From contig CAUJKA010000222.1 of assembly GCA_963204965.1 (NCBI GenBank), positions 1-34,946 of the forward strand: DNA of 34,946 nucleotides, in the 5' to 3' direction. The stretch's first letter is position 1; every line of letters begins with the position of its first letter. A program made the translations under genes and the position numbers. The notes beneath the pieces were generated by a model. It did not search any database. It was given only the letters and a program-made list of their open reading frames with translations, and was not told where the DNA came from. Below are positions 1 to 8,503 of this stretch, one piece after another. This stretch comes from Planctomycetota bacterium. GTDB taxonomy: Bacteria; Planctomycetota; Planctomycetia; Pirellulales; Pirellulaceae.

Positions 1-1675
1 TGGGCGCCTCGCCCTGACTTCCAAATTCGTCTAAGTTCCGCGCGATCCCGCTGCCAAACATGAGATACCACAGTCGGTTGACCATAACACGCGCGGTCAT
101 CAGTCCGGCACCCTTCTGATCATCGACCAACCAGCGAGCTAGATCGAGTCGCGTGAGTCTCTTCCCCTTTTCGGATTCCGGGGATGGAGCTGATACCTGA
201 GACGGAAGGCTATCGGGGTTCAAAGGCTTCGACGAGATCATGAATTGTGGGAAGCTGGGTTCAACTGGCTGGCCGCTTTCGTCCAGCCAGTTGCCGCGAG
301 GGTGAATTCGCGTCTGGCGTGGTTCCTTTAGAGCCACGGTGATCATCGTTCGTCGGACGCTCTTCTTGAGTTCGGCGAGCTTTGCCTGCGACTTCTTCAA
401 GCTCTCTTGAGCGGATGCAAGCTCAGCTTTCTGCTCGTCGGTTCGTTCGCCATCGGGCAGTTTTTCAAGCTTCTGCACTCGGGACTTCAGCTCTTGAACT
501 TCAGCTTGGCATTTCGAAATTTGTTCGCTCTGCGCAGGCGTCGGTAACTCTAGTTCAGGATCGCGACGCGTCGGCAGATCATTGGAGCCGGTCTTGAAAT
601 GACTTTCGTCGTCAATGTCAGCGAAAAATGCTGCCAGCGAGTAGAAGTCCTTCATGGTGAACGGATCAAATTTGTGGTCATGGCATTGTGCGCACCCAAG
701 CGTGCCCGCCAACCAAACGGCGGTCACATTGCGGACTCGATCTGCCGCATAGATCGCACGGTATTCTTTAGGTTGTAGTCCGCCTTCATGGGTTGTTTGC
801 AGAAGTCGGTTATAGCCTGTGGCGATTCTTTGCTCGTTTGTTGGGTTTGGCAAAAGATCGCCCGCCAGTTGCTCTACGGTCATTTCATCAAACGGCTTAC
901 CAGCAATGAAGGCGTTGATAACCCAGTCTCTATAGGCCGAGATATTGTGGTCTTGATCTCCGTGATAACCAACCGTGTCGGCGTATCGCACCAGGTCCAA
1001 CCAGTACATGGCCATTCGCTCACCGAACTCGGGTGACGCGAGAAGTTCGTCGACGACCTGAGCATAGGTAATTTGTCGCGAGTTCCAGCGTAGCAACAAT
1101 TCGTCGCTGGGAGGCAATCCGCTTAGGTCGAAGCAGACACGACGTAAGAGTATCGTCGAGTCAGCTTCTACGGCTGGCGCTAGGCCCTGGGTTCGCAGAC
1201 CTTGGAGGATGAATGTGTCGATCCAATTGGCCGACCAATTGTCGTTTTCGAGCCGGGCATCGTTTGGCAGATTCGGCTGAGCGGATCGTTGAGGCTGTTC
1301 ATAGGCCCAATGTTGTTGCCACTTGGCTCCCTGAACAATCCACTGTCGCAAAAGATCACGCTCTGTTTGGCTGAGCGGTTTATTGACCTCGGGCGGCGGC
1401 ATGATTTGGGTAGCGTTATGGCTCTCGATTCTCTCAAGAAGCTTGCTTTGATCAACCTCTGTCGAATCGATGACCGAACTGGCTGATTCCCATTGATCCA
1501 ATCGAAGGTCGGCTTGTCGCGTCTTTTCGTCGGGGCCATGACAATGGAAACAGCGATCCGACAATAGCGGTCGGATGTCGCGTTGAAAATTGATCCTAGG
1601 CGACTGAGCGGCGCACGGCGAGCTTATCGTAATGACAACGAAGAAAGCTGTGCAAATGAAATAAGATCGGAACAT
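1..1675 (-). CDS. PSCyt1/DUF1549/DUF1553 secreted protein (3' end cut by window edge)
   Basis: One open frame runs from an ATG at 1675 to the left edge, so only about 558 residues of the N-terminal part are visible. The N-terminus is a signal peptide (MFRSYFICTAFFVV, cleavage near CAAQS). It is followed by a planctomycete cytochrome-type motif CFHCHG (Cys42, Cys45, His46) with the usual PLLSDRCFHCHGPDEK context. A DUF1549 region follows (MYWLDLVRYADTVGYHGD, then a second CxxCH in GCAQCHDHKFDPF), then a charged coiled-coil insert and the start of DUF1553 (ARVMVNRLWYLMFGSG). These proteins are abundant in planctomycetes, are exported, and are usually paired with a DUF1501 gene, which would lie off the left edge. 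Haem binding is inferred from CxxCH. The biochemical role is not established. Confidence 0.93.
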   Translation of the reverse strand, partial: MFRSYFICTAFFVVITISSPCAAQSPRINFQRDIRPLLSDRCFHCHGPDEKTRQADLRLDQWESASSVIDSTEVDQSKLLERIESHNATQIMPPPEVNKPLSQTERDLLRQWIVQGAKWQQHWAYEQPQRSAQPNLPNDARLENDNWSANWIDTFILQGLRTQGLAPAVEADSTILLRRVCFDLSGLPPSDELLLRWNSRQITYAQVVDELLASPEFGERMAMYWLDLVRYADTVGYHGDQDHNISAYRDWVINAFIAGKPFDEMTVEQLAGDLLPNPTNEQRIATGYNRLLQTTHEGGLQPKEYRAIYAADRVRNVTAVWLAGTLGCAQCHDHKFDPFTMKDFYSLAAFFADIDDESHFKTGSNDLPTRRDPELELPTPAQSEQISKCQAEVQELKSRVQKLEKLPDGERTDEQKAELASAQESLKKSQAKLAELKKSVRRTMITVALKEPRQTRIHPRGNWLDESGQPVEPSFPQFMISSKPLNPDSLPSQVSAPSPESEKGKRLTRLDLARWLVDDQKGAGLMTARVMVNRLWYLMFGSGIARNLDEFGSQGEAP

Positions 1676-1818
1676 CGAAGGCTGCTAGGCTAGACTGAAT
1701 TCGCATCGGTAGCTTCCCGATTGCGGCTATTGTACTTCACTCCTCGCTGGTCCACAGCTTTGTACAACTAATTCAGTTTCAGTTTGAGCCTAGAGCGGCT
1801 GCGTCGCCACGCCCACAG

Positions 1819-2508
1819 CTATTGAGCAATCGGCAGTGAGCTACGAAAGAGTTTCTTCAATGCGAGGTGAGTGGGCAGATAAATTGCTACTGGAAGGACC
1901 ACCAGTAACGCACCAAACCAGACCAAGGGCGGCAACCAGGTTTGCGGCTCTTTGTCGCTGAACCCATACACATAGTTGATGTTGACGATCAAGCTGGGAT
2001 TGTCTTCTGGCGCAGGTGGTGCTGGCATTAGGAAGTAGCAGATGCACAGAACTATCCAGGCGACGATTGTCCAACAAAACAAGGCTCGAGAGTCGTAGCC
2101 CATGCGCCAGATCATCCACACCAGAAGAATCGGCAGCCAAAAATGGAAGAAGGAAAGGCCGCGGACAAATAGCGTGAAGTTCGGGTCGAACATGTAGCCG
2201 GTCATTCCTGTCAGCGGAAAGCCGACTGCGCTCGACAGAAAGTCGGCCATCCACAGAATCTGCGGCGCGAGAATGCCAACTCCGGCCATCGACGCCAACA
2301 GCGAGCTTTCTTTCCACAAGGCAACTAGCGTAAGGAATAAAGCAATATCGCAGAAAAACAGAAAGTTGGACGGGCCGTAGGCATGCCAATAGTACGGCAC
2401 AAGCACGGCCAGGAAACCTGAATAAGCCAGCTTGAGCCAAAGCGGAATCGAGCGGAGTGAGCTTGGTGAACTTGGGTTGTTGGCTTCAGATGATGAGCTG
2501 TCGGTCAT
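1819..2508 (-). CDS. Conserved six-helix membrane protein of unknown function
   Basis: The protein has about 229 residues from the ATG at 2508. A TTG nine codons upstream (2535) keeps the frame open, but the ATG has an AGGA about 10 bases before it and is preferred. After a Ser-rich cytoplasmic start there are six hydrophobic segments: around LKLAYSGFLAVLVPYYW, FLFFCDIALFLTLVALW, LLASMAGVGILAPQILW, FHFWLPILLVWMIW, CWTIVAWIVLCICYFL and WFGALLVVLPVAIYL. A loop, MPAPPAPEDN, precedes the last helix. The protein looks like a family of membrane-associated unknowns common in planctomycetes. No catalytic motif was recognised. It lies 143 bases upstream of the cytochrome-type gene on the same strand, with no clear functional link. 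Confidence 0.85.
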   Translation of the reverse strand: MTDSSSSEANNPSSPSSLRSIPLWLKLAYSGFLAVLVPYYWHAYGPSNFLFFCDIALFLTLVALWKESSLLASMAGVGILAPQILWMADFLSSAVGFPLTGMTGYMFDPNFTLFVRGLSFFHFWLPILLVWMIWRMGYDSRALFCWTIVAWIVLCICYFLMPAPPAPEDNPSLIVNINYVYGFSDKEPQTWLPPLVWFGALLVVLPVAIYLPTHLALKKLFRSSLPIAQ

Positions 2509-2640
2509 GACTGTTTGTTCCTGGGGCGTCTGCAAGTATTGAAAGACCTGGGGCCGAATTTAGGCGAGAACTGTTATTCGGTGCTCAATCTGGATGCCGT
2601 CCAGCTACCACTTTTGCGGTCCGTTGCATAAAGATGAAGT

Positions 2641-2730
2641 TAATCGCAACCCGCTGCGTTAGCGAGGGACTGACCTTCACAACCCGAAGCGTTAGCGAGG
2701 GATACTTCCAACCCGCTGCGTTAGTTTTGA
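2641..2730. repeat. Three short direct repeats (CCCGCTGCGTTAGCGAGGGA type)
   Basis: Three imperfect units occur at about 2647-2670, 2680-2702 and 2709-2729. Each begins CAACCCG and carries GCGTTAG, and the third diverges after the core. Units of this kind are scattered between genes in planctomycete genomes. They contain no plausible start and reading frame. Confidence 0.7.
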
Positions 2731-2749
2731 AGTTGGGCTATTTCTGGGA

Positions 2750-2910
2750 TTTCGGGCCAAAAGGCCCAGCGATTTACATAGCCCAGCCCAACCGGCTGGG
2801 TTGTGAAGCTTGAGTAGGTTAAGGGCCGTTGGCCCTTTGTTATTCTCGCGAATAGCGTACCCAGCCCTCCAGGCTGGGCTAGGTAAACGGACAGGGCTTC
2901 GCCCCTAAAA
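2750..2910. repeat. Cluster of short GC-rich palindromes in the intergenic gap
   Basis: Five small hairpin-forming palindromes sit side by side. They are GGGCC/GGCCC around 2754-2767, CCCAGCC/GGCTGGG around 2782-2800, AAGGGCC/GGCCCTT around 2821-2837, CCAGCC/GGCTGG around 2860-2878, and AGGGC/GCCCT around 2892-2905. Together with the direct repeats just before, they fill most of the 620-base gap between the membrane-protein gene and the DUF1559 gene. No gene is visible in the gap. The rest of it (2911-3115) shows nothing recognisable apart from the ribosome-binding site of the next gene. Confidence 0.65.
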
Positions 2911-3128
2911 CCGCTTGGGATTGCCCAAAACAGCTTGACTTTTTGGATGCCGCGGCGAAGATGAGACTTAGTCTCACTAGCGGCCGTTGTTTTCGAGCCT
3001 AGTGATGTAAAAAATGAAGTAGCAAGCCAATCGAGGCGATTCGTCCTCGCTAGCCAGCCAACAAGAAAAATCTCTGCGTGTTCGCCATTTGAGCGAATTC
3101 GTGGACTTACTTTTTAAGGGCTGGCATT

Positions 3129-4166
3129 ATGACTTGTAGCTTCCGCGTGTATCGCAATCGTTTCCAGGCTAGCCACTCTGGCTTCACTCTGGTTGAACTT
3201 TTAGTAGTCATCGCCATTATTGGCATCCTTGTCGGCTTGCTTTTGCCGGCCGTCCAAGCCGCCCGCGAAGCCGCTCGACGCATGAGTTGCTCCAATAATC
3301 TTAAGCAGATAGGACTCGCGCTGCACAACTACGAAAGCGCCAATAAAGTTCTTCCGCCGTCGACGATTTCTTTGGGTGGTTCAGCAAATCAACCTTGGAG
3401 TGCGCACGCCTTCATCATTCCTTACTTGGAAGGCTCGAACATTTCTGCCTTGATCAATTACGGCTTGGGCTATCATGACGGCACCAACAAGTCGATGTTT
3501 CCGCCCAGTGGCGTGGCAACAATTCGCGTGCCAGTTTACTTCTGTCCAAGTGATCCCAACGACAGAATGCGAGAAGACTCGGGAGTGGCCGTGCACTACC
3601 CGCTGACCTACGCGATGTCAGTTGGGCAGTATCTAATCTATAACCCAGTTACGCGAGCCGACGGTGGCGCAGCATTTGGCCCCAATCGCAAGAATGGATT
3701 CGCAGGCTTTACAGATGGGCTGAGCAATACGATTGGTCTGTCCGAAGTAAAGGCCTTCACGCCTCGCTTCCATGATTTTGTGAGCATGCCGAACGTGCCG
3801 CCAGCAAGTCCAGCAAGTGTATCGGCAAGCTACACGGGAGGCAGTTGGTCTGCCGCAAATGGACATACCGAGTGGGTTTGCGGTCGAGCGATCCATACTG
3901 GCTTCACAAGTACTTTCACGCCTAATACCAGAGTCCTTCACACGCAGGATGGTGTTGTCTACGATATCGACGTAGTCAGTTCTCGAGAGGGTCGCAATCA
4001 AGTGGACCCAACTTATGGTGTTATCACTGCTCGTAGCTATCACACCGGTGTGGTTAACGCCGTTTCGATGGACGGATCTGTGCGGAGCATCTCAAACAAC
4101 ATCGATTTGCTCAATTGGCGAGCCCTCAATACGCGGGCCGCTGGGGAAGTGGTTGGCGAGTACTAG
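3129..4166 (+). CDS. DUF1559 protein with prepilin-type N-terminus
   Basis: This 345-residue protein starts at an ATG with AAGGG eight bases upstream. Residues about 18-50 are a class III prepilin-like signal and helix ([19 protein letters not shown], then [14 protein letters not shown]). The sequence [15 protein letters not shown] follows, which is the hallmark of the large planctomycete DUF1559 (SBP_bac_10) family. Near the C-terminus is the [14 protein letters not shown] motif, the family's conserved DG region. Family members are expected to be processed by a prepilin peptidase and displayed at the cell envelope. Their exact function is unknown. The gene stands alone between a repeat-rich gap and the MscS gene. 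Confidence 0.95.
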   Translation: MTCSFRVYRNRFQASHSGFTLVELLVVIAIIGILVGLLLPAVQAAREAARRMSCSNNLKQIGLALHNYESANKVLPPSTISLGGSANQPWSAHAFIIPYLEGSNISALINYGLGYHDGTNKSMFPPSGVATIRVPVYFCPSDPNDRMREDSGVAVHYPLTYAMSVGQYLIYNPVTRADGGAAFGPNRKNGFAGFTDGLSNTIGLSEVKAFTPRFHDFVSMPNVPPASPASVSASYTGGSWSAANGHTEWVCGRAIHTGFTSTFTPNTRVLHTQDGVVYDIDVVSSREGRNQVDPTYGVITARSYHTGVVNAVSMDGSVRSISNNIDLLNWRALNTRAAGEVVGEY

Positions 4167-4188
4167 CTAGCGGCTTTCGGCTAGTTTG
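4167..4188 (+). terminator. Weak hairpin after the DUF1559 gene
   Basis: CTAGC (4167-4171) and GCTAG (4180-4184) can pair around an eight-base loop and are followed by TTT, directly after the stop codon. The stem is short and the T-run minimal, so this is only a possible terminator. Confidence 0.3.
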
Positions 4189-4309
4189 AAACCGATCCTG
4201 GCGACTTTCGCTAGCATCTCAGCAAAACTGATGTTTCGCTGAAGCGGCTAGAAAGTGTATTTTGCTGGCCTTGGGAACTCATGTGCTTACGTTCTTGGAA
4301 GACCTTGTC

Positions 4310-5374
4310 ATGGAAGACACTGCAGCCAACGTTTCGACCGCCACTGCCAATACAACCGTTGGATCAGCTCGACCAAGTTTGATTCAAACTTTGTCGGAAT
4401 CGTACAACAGTTTTGTGAGCGGCGATGTCACCAAAGGCACCAGCATGCTCGTTCAAGAAGTAGTGATTCCCGGTGCTGTTGGCTTGTTGGGGCTGATCGC
4501 AGTTTACTTCGTTGCCAAGTTGATCGCCGGACGCGTTTCAGCAGCAATCTGCAAGCGAGTCGATGAGACTCTTGGGAAGTTCATTGGCAAGATCATGTTC
4601 TATTCAGTCATGATTGTGGCCTGCGTGATGATCCTCGCTCGAGTCGGCTTCGAAGTATCAGGGTTCATGGCTATACTCGCGACTGCGGGATTTGCGATCG
4701 GCTTGGCCTTTCAAGGAACGCTTAGCAACTTCTCGGCTGGGATTCTGTTACTCGTATTTCGACCGTTCAAAGTCGGCGACACAGTCAATATTGCTGCGGT
4801 CATCGGTAAGGTCAACGAGATTGACATCTTTACAACCACGCTGGATACACCTGACAATCGACGGCTGATCATTCCAAATTCGACAATCGCCAGTGGTACT
4901 ATCGAGAACATCAGCTACCACGCTCATCGGCGCATCGAAGTCATGGTAGGTGTGGAATACGGGGCTAATATCGAAAGCACTCGGCAGGCTTTGACCGAAG
5001 CCGTTCAAGCGATGACTGAGATGATTATCCCTGGCGAGAATCGTGGCTTTCAGATTATTCTTGGCACACTTGGGCCAAGTTCAGTGGACTGGACCGTTCG
5101 CATTTGGGTGTCGAGAGACAATGTTCACTCCGGCAAAGAGCAGCTTACAAGCCAGATCAAGTTGAGTTTGAATCGTCACCAAATTGCAATTCCATTCCCT
5201 CAGTTGCATTTGCACATGAATCCGAGTGCACAAGAGATGATTGGCGACACTCATTCACGAGAGGTCTCAAGCGACGAACGATTGGACTCCCCTACTCTTT
5301 CGATTCCAACCATTCACGCTGCAGCCAACATGAAAGTGCGTCCACGCGCGCGTACAGAGAACTTGGACAGATAA
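4310..5374 (+). CDS. Small-conductance mechanosensitive channel, MscS family
   Basis: The protein is 354 residues from the ATG at 4310, which has GGAAG about nine bases upstream. A TTG at 4262 would add 16 residues but has no ribosome-binding site. Hydrophobic helices cover VIPGAVGLLGLIAVYFVAKL and FYSVMIVACVMILARVGF. The pore helix FMAILATAGFAIGLAFQG is followed by LSNFSAGILLLVFRPFKVGD, the MscS signature joining pore and beta domain. IPNSTIASGTIENIS is typical of the cytoplasmic domain. The family releases osmolytes on membrane tension after hypo-osmotic shock. The C-terminal 60 or so residues are charged and poorly conserved. The gene stands alone and converges with the gene ending at 5413. 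Confidence 0.94.
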   Translation: MEDTAANVSTATANTTVGSARPSLIQTLSESYNSFVSGDVTKGTSMLVQEVVIPGAVGLLGLIAVYFVAKLIAGRVSAAICKRVDETLGKFIGKIMFYSVMIVACVMILARVGFEVSGFMAILATAGFAIGLAFQGTLSNFSAGILLLVFRPFKVGDTVNIAAVIGKVNEIDIFTTTLDTPDNRRLIIPNSTIASGTIENISYHAHRRIEVMVGVEYGANIESTRQALTEAVQAMTEMIIPGENRGFQIILGTLGPSSVDWTVRIWVSRDNVHSGKEQLTSQIKLSLNRHQIAIPFPQLHLHMNPSAQEMIGDTHSREVSSDERLDSPTLSIPTIHAAANMKVRPRARTENLDR

Positions 5375-5412
5375 TTATTGTTTGTCCCGTAGTTATTGTT
5401 TGTCCAGGAAGT

Positions 5413-6132
5413 TCATTGGGGAGTTTCGCCAATTGAATCGCCGGCTAGCTTTTGGAGTTTCTGATTTTCGGGAGCGAACTTCAGACCGTCGGCAGCTGCA
5501 ACTCGAGCCGCTTTGGAATCACCAGATGCGGCCAACTGTTCAGATCTGTCCTGAAGTGCCTTCTCCATAACGCTGTTCAGTGCAGTGTCAAAATCTTCGC
5601 TCTTGAGGTCGGTGATTTCAAATAAACTGGGTATGGCCGAATAAGCGCCGTGAATCGTAAGTAGTTGTGCTGCTGCCCAAAAAGCGGGTGCCAGCTTTGG
5701 GTTGGAAGTGGTCCAACTGCCCCAATGCTCGTTTGCGCCGGAAAAAGATCCGCTCTGGTGGGTGGTTAGTAGATCGACGACAATCGCCGCGGGGCCGTGG
5801 CTCACCGACTTATGGAAATCCTCCAGTTCGACTAGGTCCCAGCGGTCTGCCGATGGTAGTGAGCTGAACTTGATGTGACCAAGGACTGCTGGATCGATGG
5901 AAATCGTTGTTCCACCCATATGGTCAACACCAGTAAGCTGAAAGTTCGTTAACGGATCAGCGAAGAATTCAAAGTGGCGAACTTGCCAAGTATTCGGGTT
6001 AAATTCGTATCCGACGACCCTGGTCTTAAAGCAGTAATAGATGAATCCAAAGACTGCGACTACCAAGGCCACAAGAACATAGACCCAAAAGAGTCCGGAT
6101 TTTTTCGATTTGGCGGTGGCTGATTGATTCAC
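5413..6132 (-). CDS. Membrane-anchored protein of unknown function
   Basis: This 239-residue protein starts at a GTG. A short Lys-rich start is followed by one transmembrane helix (FWVYVLVALVVAVFGFIYY), so the bulk is probably outside the cytoplasm. The soluble part has regularly spaced aromatic residues (NPNTWQVRHFEFFADPLT) and a C-terminal helical stretch (SKAARVAAADGLKFAPE) that resembles a single tetratricopeptide-like hairpin. No catalytic motif was recognised. It converges with the MscS gene, leaving only 38 bases between the two stops, and diverges from scpB. Confidence 0.75.
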   Translation of the reverse strand: MNQSATAKSKKSGLFWVYVLVALVVAVFGFIYYCFKTRVVGYEFNPNTWQVRHFEFFADPLTNFQLTGVDHMGGTTISIDPAVLGHIKFSSLPSADRWDLVELEDFHKSVSHGPAAIVVDLLTTHQSGSFSGANEHWGSWTTSNPKLAPAFWAAAQLLTIHGAYSAIPSLFEITDLKSEDFDTALNSVMEKALQDRSEQLAASGDSKAARVAAADGLKFAPENQKLQKLAGDSIGETPQ

Positions 6133-6277
6133 GATTCTGGCGTTAACCGAGTCCTGATTAGTAATGCGTCACTTAGCCACAACTGCTAAACTGAGTCGGC
6201 TAAAATCAGCGAGAATTATACCAAAGGTAATTCTCGGTAGGTTGAAATCTCAACGCATGTGACACGGAAGTTCTCCC

Positions 6278-7393
6278 ATGGGCTCGCAAGGCAGGAAACT
6301 TGGCAGGATCAACCCTGGAACGGCCAAAAACGCAGCAACTGCTCAAAAATGTTGGCGTTTTATCCATTTGTGGACCGCTGCGGTGGGAGCTGAAATTCAG
6401 CCCAAGCCCAGTCGGCTTTCCAACGACGACAAACTGCGAAATCTGGAAGCGGTACTATTTCTGTCCCCTCATGGAGTGAGTAGTCGAAAAGCATCTAAGT
6501 TGGCTGGGTTGGCGGACGCGACCGAAGTGCGTACACTAATCCGCCAAATCAACCTACTTTACGACAGCCAGGGGAAGCCCTATCGCGTAGAGGAGGTTGC
6601 TGGCGGCTACGCAATTTTGACTCGACCACAGTTCGCGCCATGGTTAAGAAAGTTATCCTATGTGCCTGGTGAGTTACGATTGGGGCAGTCGACACTAGAG
6701 ACTTTAGCGGTTGTAGCATATCGTCAGCCTGTAACTCGGGCGGACATTGAAGCAATTCGTGGTATGGGTTGTAGTGAAGTACTCAAACAACTCATGGAAA
6801 TGGATCTAGTGCGGATCAGTGGTCGCAGTGAAGATTTGGGGCGTCCCTATCTTTACGGCACTACTCAACGTTTTTTGCAAATGTTTGGGTTGCGATCTGC
6901 CGATCGCTTACCCCGGATAGATTGGGTGAATACAATCCCACCCTCAGAAATTACATCACTTGAAAGTCTAGCCGCAGAATCGGAAGTAAAGGAGTCCACG
7001 GTGAAGAGATCATTAACAGGCACAGCAGTACTCGCGGAAGAAATCGTGGATGAGCGTTTGCTTACATTCGTCGCACCGGTTATCGAAGCCGCCGACGAAG
7101 ATGACGATGAATTCTACGACGACGACGATGATGACGACGACGATGACGACGAAGATGACTTCGACGACTGGGAAGAGGACGAAGAAGAGGTAGAGGACGA
7201 AGAGGAAGAGGAAGAGACTGAAAAAGTCCCAGGCGCCGAAGAAGAGCCTGAGGAAGAGGAGTGGGAAGAGGTCGACGACGAAGACGAGGATGAAGAGCTC
7301 GACGAAGAAGAAGACGACGAATGGGATGACGAGGAAGACGACGACTGGGATGATGATGACGAAGAAGAGGATGACGACGAAGACTGGGAATAG
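6278..7393 (+). CDS. scpB: Segregation and condensation protein ScpB with long acidic tail
   Basis: The product is 371 residues. ScpB binds ScpA and SMC to form the bacterial condensin complex for chromosome compaction and segregation. Residues about 45-225 carry the paired winged-helix fold: LEAVLFLSPHGVSSRKAS, VAGGYAILTRPQFAPWL, the family core TLETLAVVAYRQPVTRADIE, and LGRPYLYGTTQRFLQMFGL. The N-terminal extension of about 40 residues is unusual, but the start ATG at 6278 has GGAAG upstream. From about residue 271 to the end the sequence is almost only Asp, Glu and a few Trp, about 100 residues encoded by GAY/GAR repeats. ScpB is normally 180-260 residues, so the tail explains the extra length. 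No scpA is adjacent. A strong terminator follows. Confidence 0.93.
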   Translation: MGSQGRKLGRINPGTAKNAATAQKCWRFIHLWTAAVGAEIQPKPSRLSNDDKLRNLEAVLFLSPHGVSSRKASKLAGLADATEVRTLIRQINLLYDSQGKPYRVEEVAGGYAILTRPQFAPWLRKLSYVPGELRLGQSTLETLAVVAYRQPVTRADIEAIRGMGCSEVLKQLMEMDLVRISGRSEDLGRPYLYGTTQRFLQMFGLRSADRLPRIDWVNTIPPSEITSLESLAAESEVKESTVKRSLTGTAVLAEEIVDERLLTFVAPVIEAADEDDDEFYDDDDDDDDDDDEDDFDDWEEDEEEVEDEEEEEETEKVPGAEEEPEEEEWEEVDDEDEDEELDEEEDDEWDDEEDDDWDDDDEEEDDDEDWE

Positions 7394-7430
7394 TCGTTCC
7401 TAGCGTCACCACAAATCCGCACAGCAAAGG

Positions 7431-7466
7431 GGAGCCGGCACGTAGAGATGCTGGCTCCTTTTGTTG
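7431..7466 (+). terminator. Rho-independent terminator after scpB
   Basis: GGAGCCGGCA (7431-7440) pairs with TGCTGGCTCC (7449-7458), with one G-T wobble and an eight-base loop, and TTTTGTT follows. It lies 38 bases past the scpB stop and separates scpB from the hem genes. Confidence 0.85.
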
Positions 7467-7495
7467 TAAAGTAGAACCAACAAGGAGAGAAATTA

Positions 7496-8503
7496 GTGTT
7501 AACTGGAGTTTCGTTAACCTGCTTTCTCTTCAGTTATCTAGCCGTATTCCTGCTAGAGGTTTGGAGGCTATTCTTTAAGCTTCCCGCGCGGCAGTTCCTC
7601 ATTCTAGTCGGTATGGGTGCCGGTCTTCTGGCGCACACTATCTTCCTGGGTAACGAGCTGTTTGGAGATCAGTCGACTCGTTTTCTCAGCAATTGGTTTC
7701 AATGGGTTGTACTAGGAGCATTTGGGTTAGCTATTGCCTGCACCTATCTGATGGCTAGGAACCCGACTGGAAACGTCGGTTTGTTTTTGATTCCTCTGGT
7801 GCTGGCGCTCATCGGTATCGCTGTTCTTGTAAAGAACGATCAGCCGTTTGCTGCGGATTCGGCCGTAACATTTTGGGCTCGAGTTCACGGTGTCAGCTTG
7901 TTGCTTGGGACTATGTTCATCTTCCAAGGCTTTGCCTTTGGCGCGATGTACTTGGTCCAATCGTATCGCCTAAAGAAGAAGTCGAAGAAGCGAGGGTTCC
8001 TCAGGCTACCAGCGCTCGAGTTTCTGCAGTCGATCAATCGCATGACTTTGTTTGCGTCAGCCATCACGCTTGGCGCGGGAATGCTCTCAGGAATCCTCCT
8101 CAATCTTTCGCGCGATGGTCGCGTGGCTTGGTTCGGTAGCGGCATTTTAGTTAGTCTCGCCTTGTTTGTTTGGGCGCTGGTTGCGGCGATTCTCGAGGTG
8201 CGATCAAGCAACGCTTTGGGAGGTCGACGCGGCGCGTTTTTAAGCATCGCGAGTTTTGCGTTCCTGGTTGTCGTCTTGCTTTTCGTCATGCTCTCCACAC
8301 ACGGTCAGTCATCGCCGAAGGAACTTGCAGAGCCACAAAAAGAAGCCGAAGAGTTCATTCACGGATCAGGCTCCGAAGCCGATTCTGCAACGACACTTCC
8401 GTCATCACCATCTACATCATCACCGTCTACATCATCACTGCCTACTGCTGACGGATCGCCAGCCAACCAGACTGCCGATCCTGAACAGAAAGGCGCTCGC
8501 TGA
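7496..8503 (+). CDS. HemX/CcsA-like cytochrome c assembly family membrane protein
   Basis: The 335-residue protein starts at a GTG with AAGGAGAG about eight bases upstream, a strong start. It has about eight hydrophobic helices, for example VSLTCFLFSYLAVFLL, FQWVVLGAFGLAIACTYLM, LFLIPLVLALIGIAVLV, VHGVSLLLGTMFIFQGFAFG and ASFAFLVVVLLFVML. The WARVHG histidine context is typical of the cytochrome c assembly (CcsA/HemX) fold. The gene overlaps hemA by one base (TGATG), the arrangement seen for hemX-hemA in many bacteria, where HemX influences the level of glutamyl-tRNA reductase. The C-terminal 60 residues are Ser/Thr/Pro-rich and probably unstructured. Whether it handles haem or regulates HemA cannot be decided from sequence. 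Confidence 0.85.
   Translation: MLTGVSLTCFLFSYLAVFLLEVWRLFFKLPARQFLILVGMGAGLLAHTIFLGNELFGDQSTRFLSNWFQWVVLGAFGLAIACTYLMARNPTGNVGLFLIPLVLALIGIAVLVKNDQPFAADSAVTFWARVHGVSLLLGTMFIFQGFAFGAMYLVQSYRLKKKSKKRGFLRLPALEFLQSINRMTLFASAITLGAGMLSGILLNLSRDGRVAWFGSGILVSLALFVWALVAAILEVRSSNALGGRRGAFLSIASFAFLVVVLLFVMLSTHGQSSPKELAEPQKEAEEFIHGSGSEADSATTLPSSPSTSSPSTSSLPTADGSPANQTADPEQKGAR

Noticed and set aside
1841..2440. 199-residue frame inside the membrane-protein gene
   Set aside because: It lies on the same strand in another frame and is Arg/Leu-rich without motifs. The 1819-2508 frame shows clean membrane helices and a start site.
2641..2910. Repeat cluster considered as a CRISPR array
   Set aside because: Repeat units differ in length and sequence, spacers are irregular, and no cas genes are nearby.
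5375..5405. Two 13-base direct repeats (TTATTGTTTGTCC) after the MscS stop
   Set aside because: They are real but very short and lie in a 38-base gap between convergent genes. No function is suggested.
7080..7427. Long Ser-rich and Arg/Leu-rich frames on the minus strand
   Set aside because: They are the antisense of the GAY/GAR repeats coding the acidic ScpB tail. Their composition is a direct product of that repeat.
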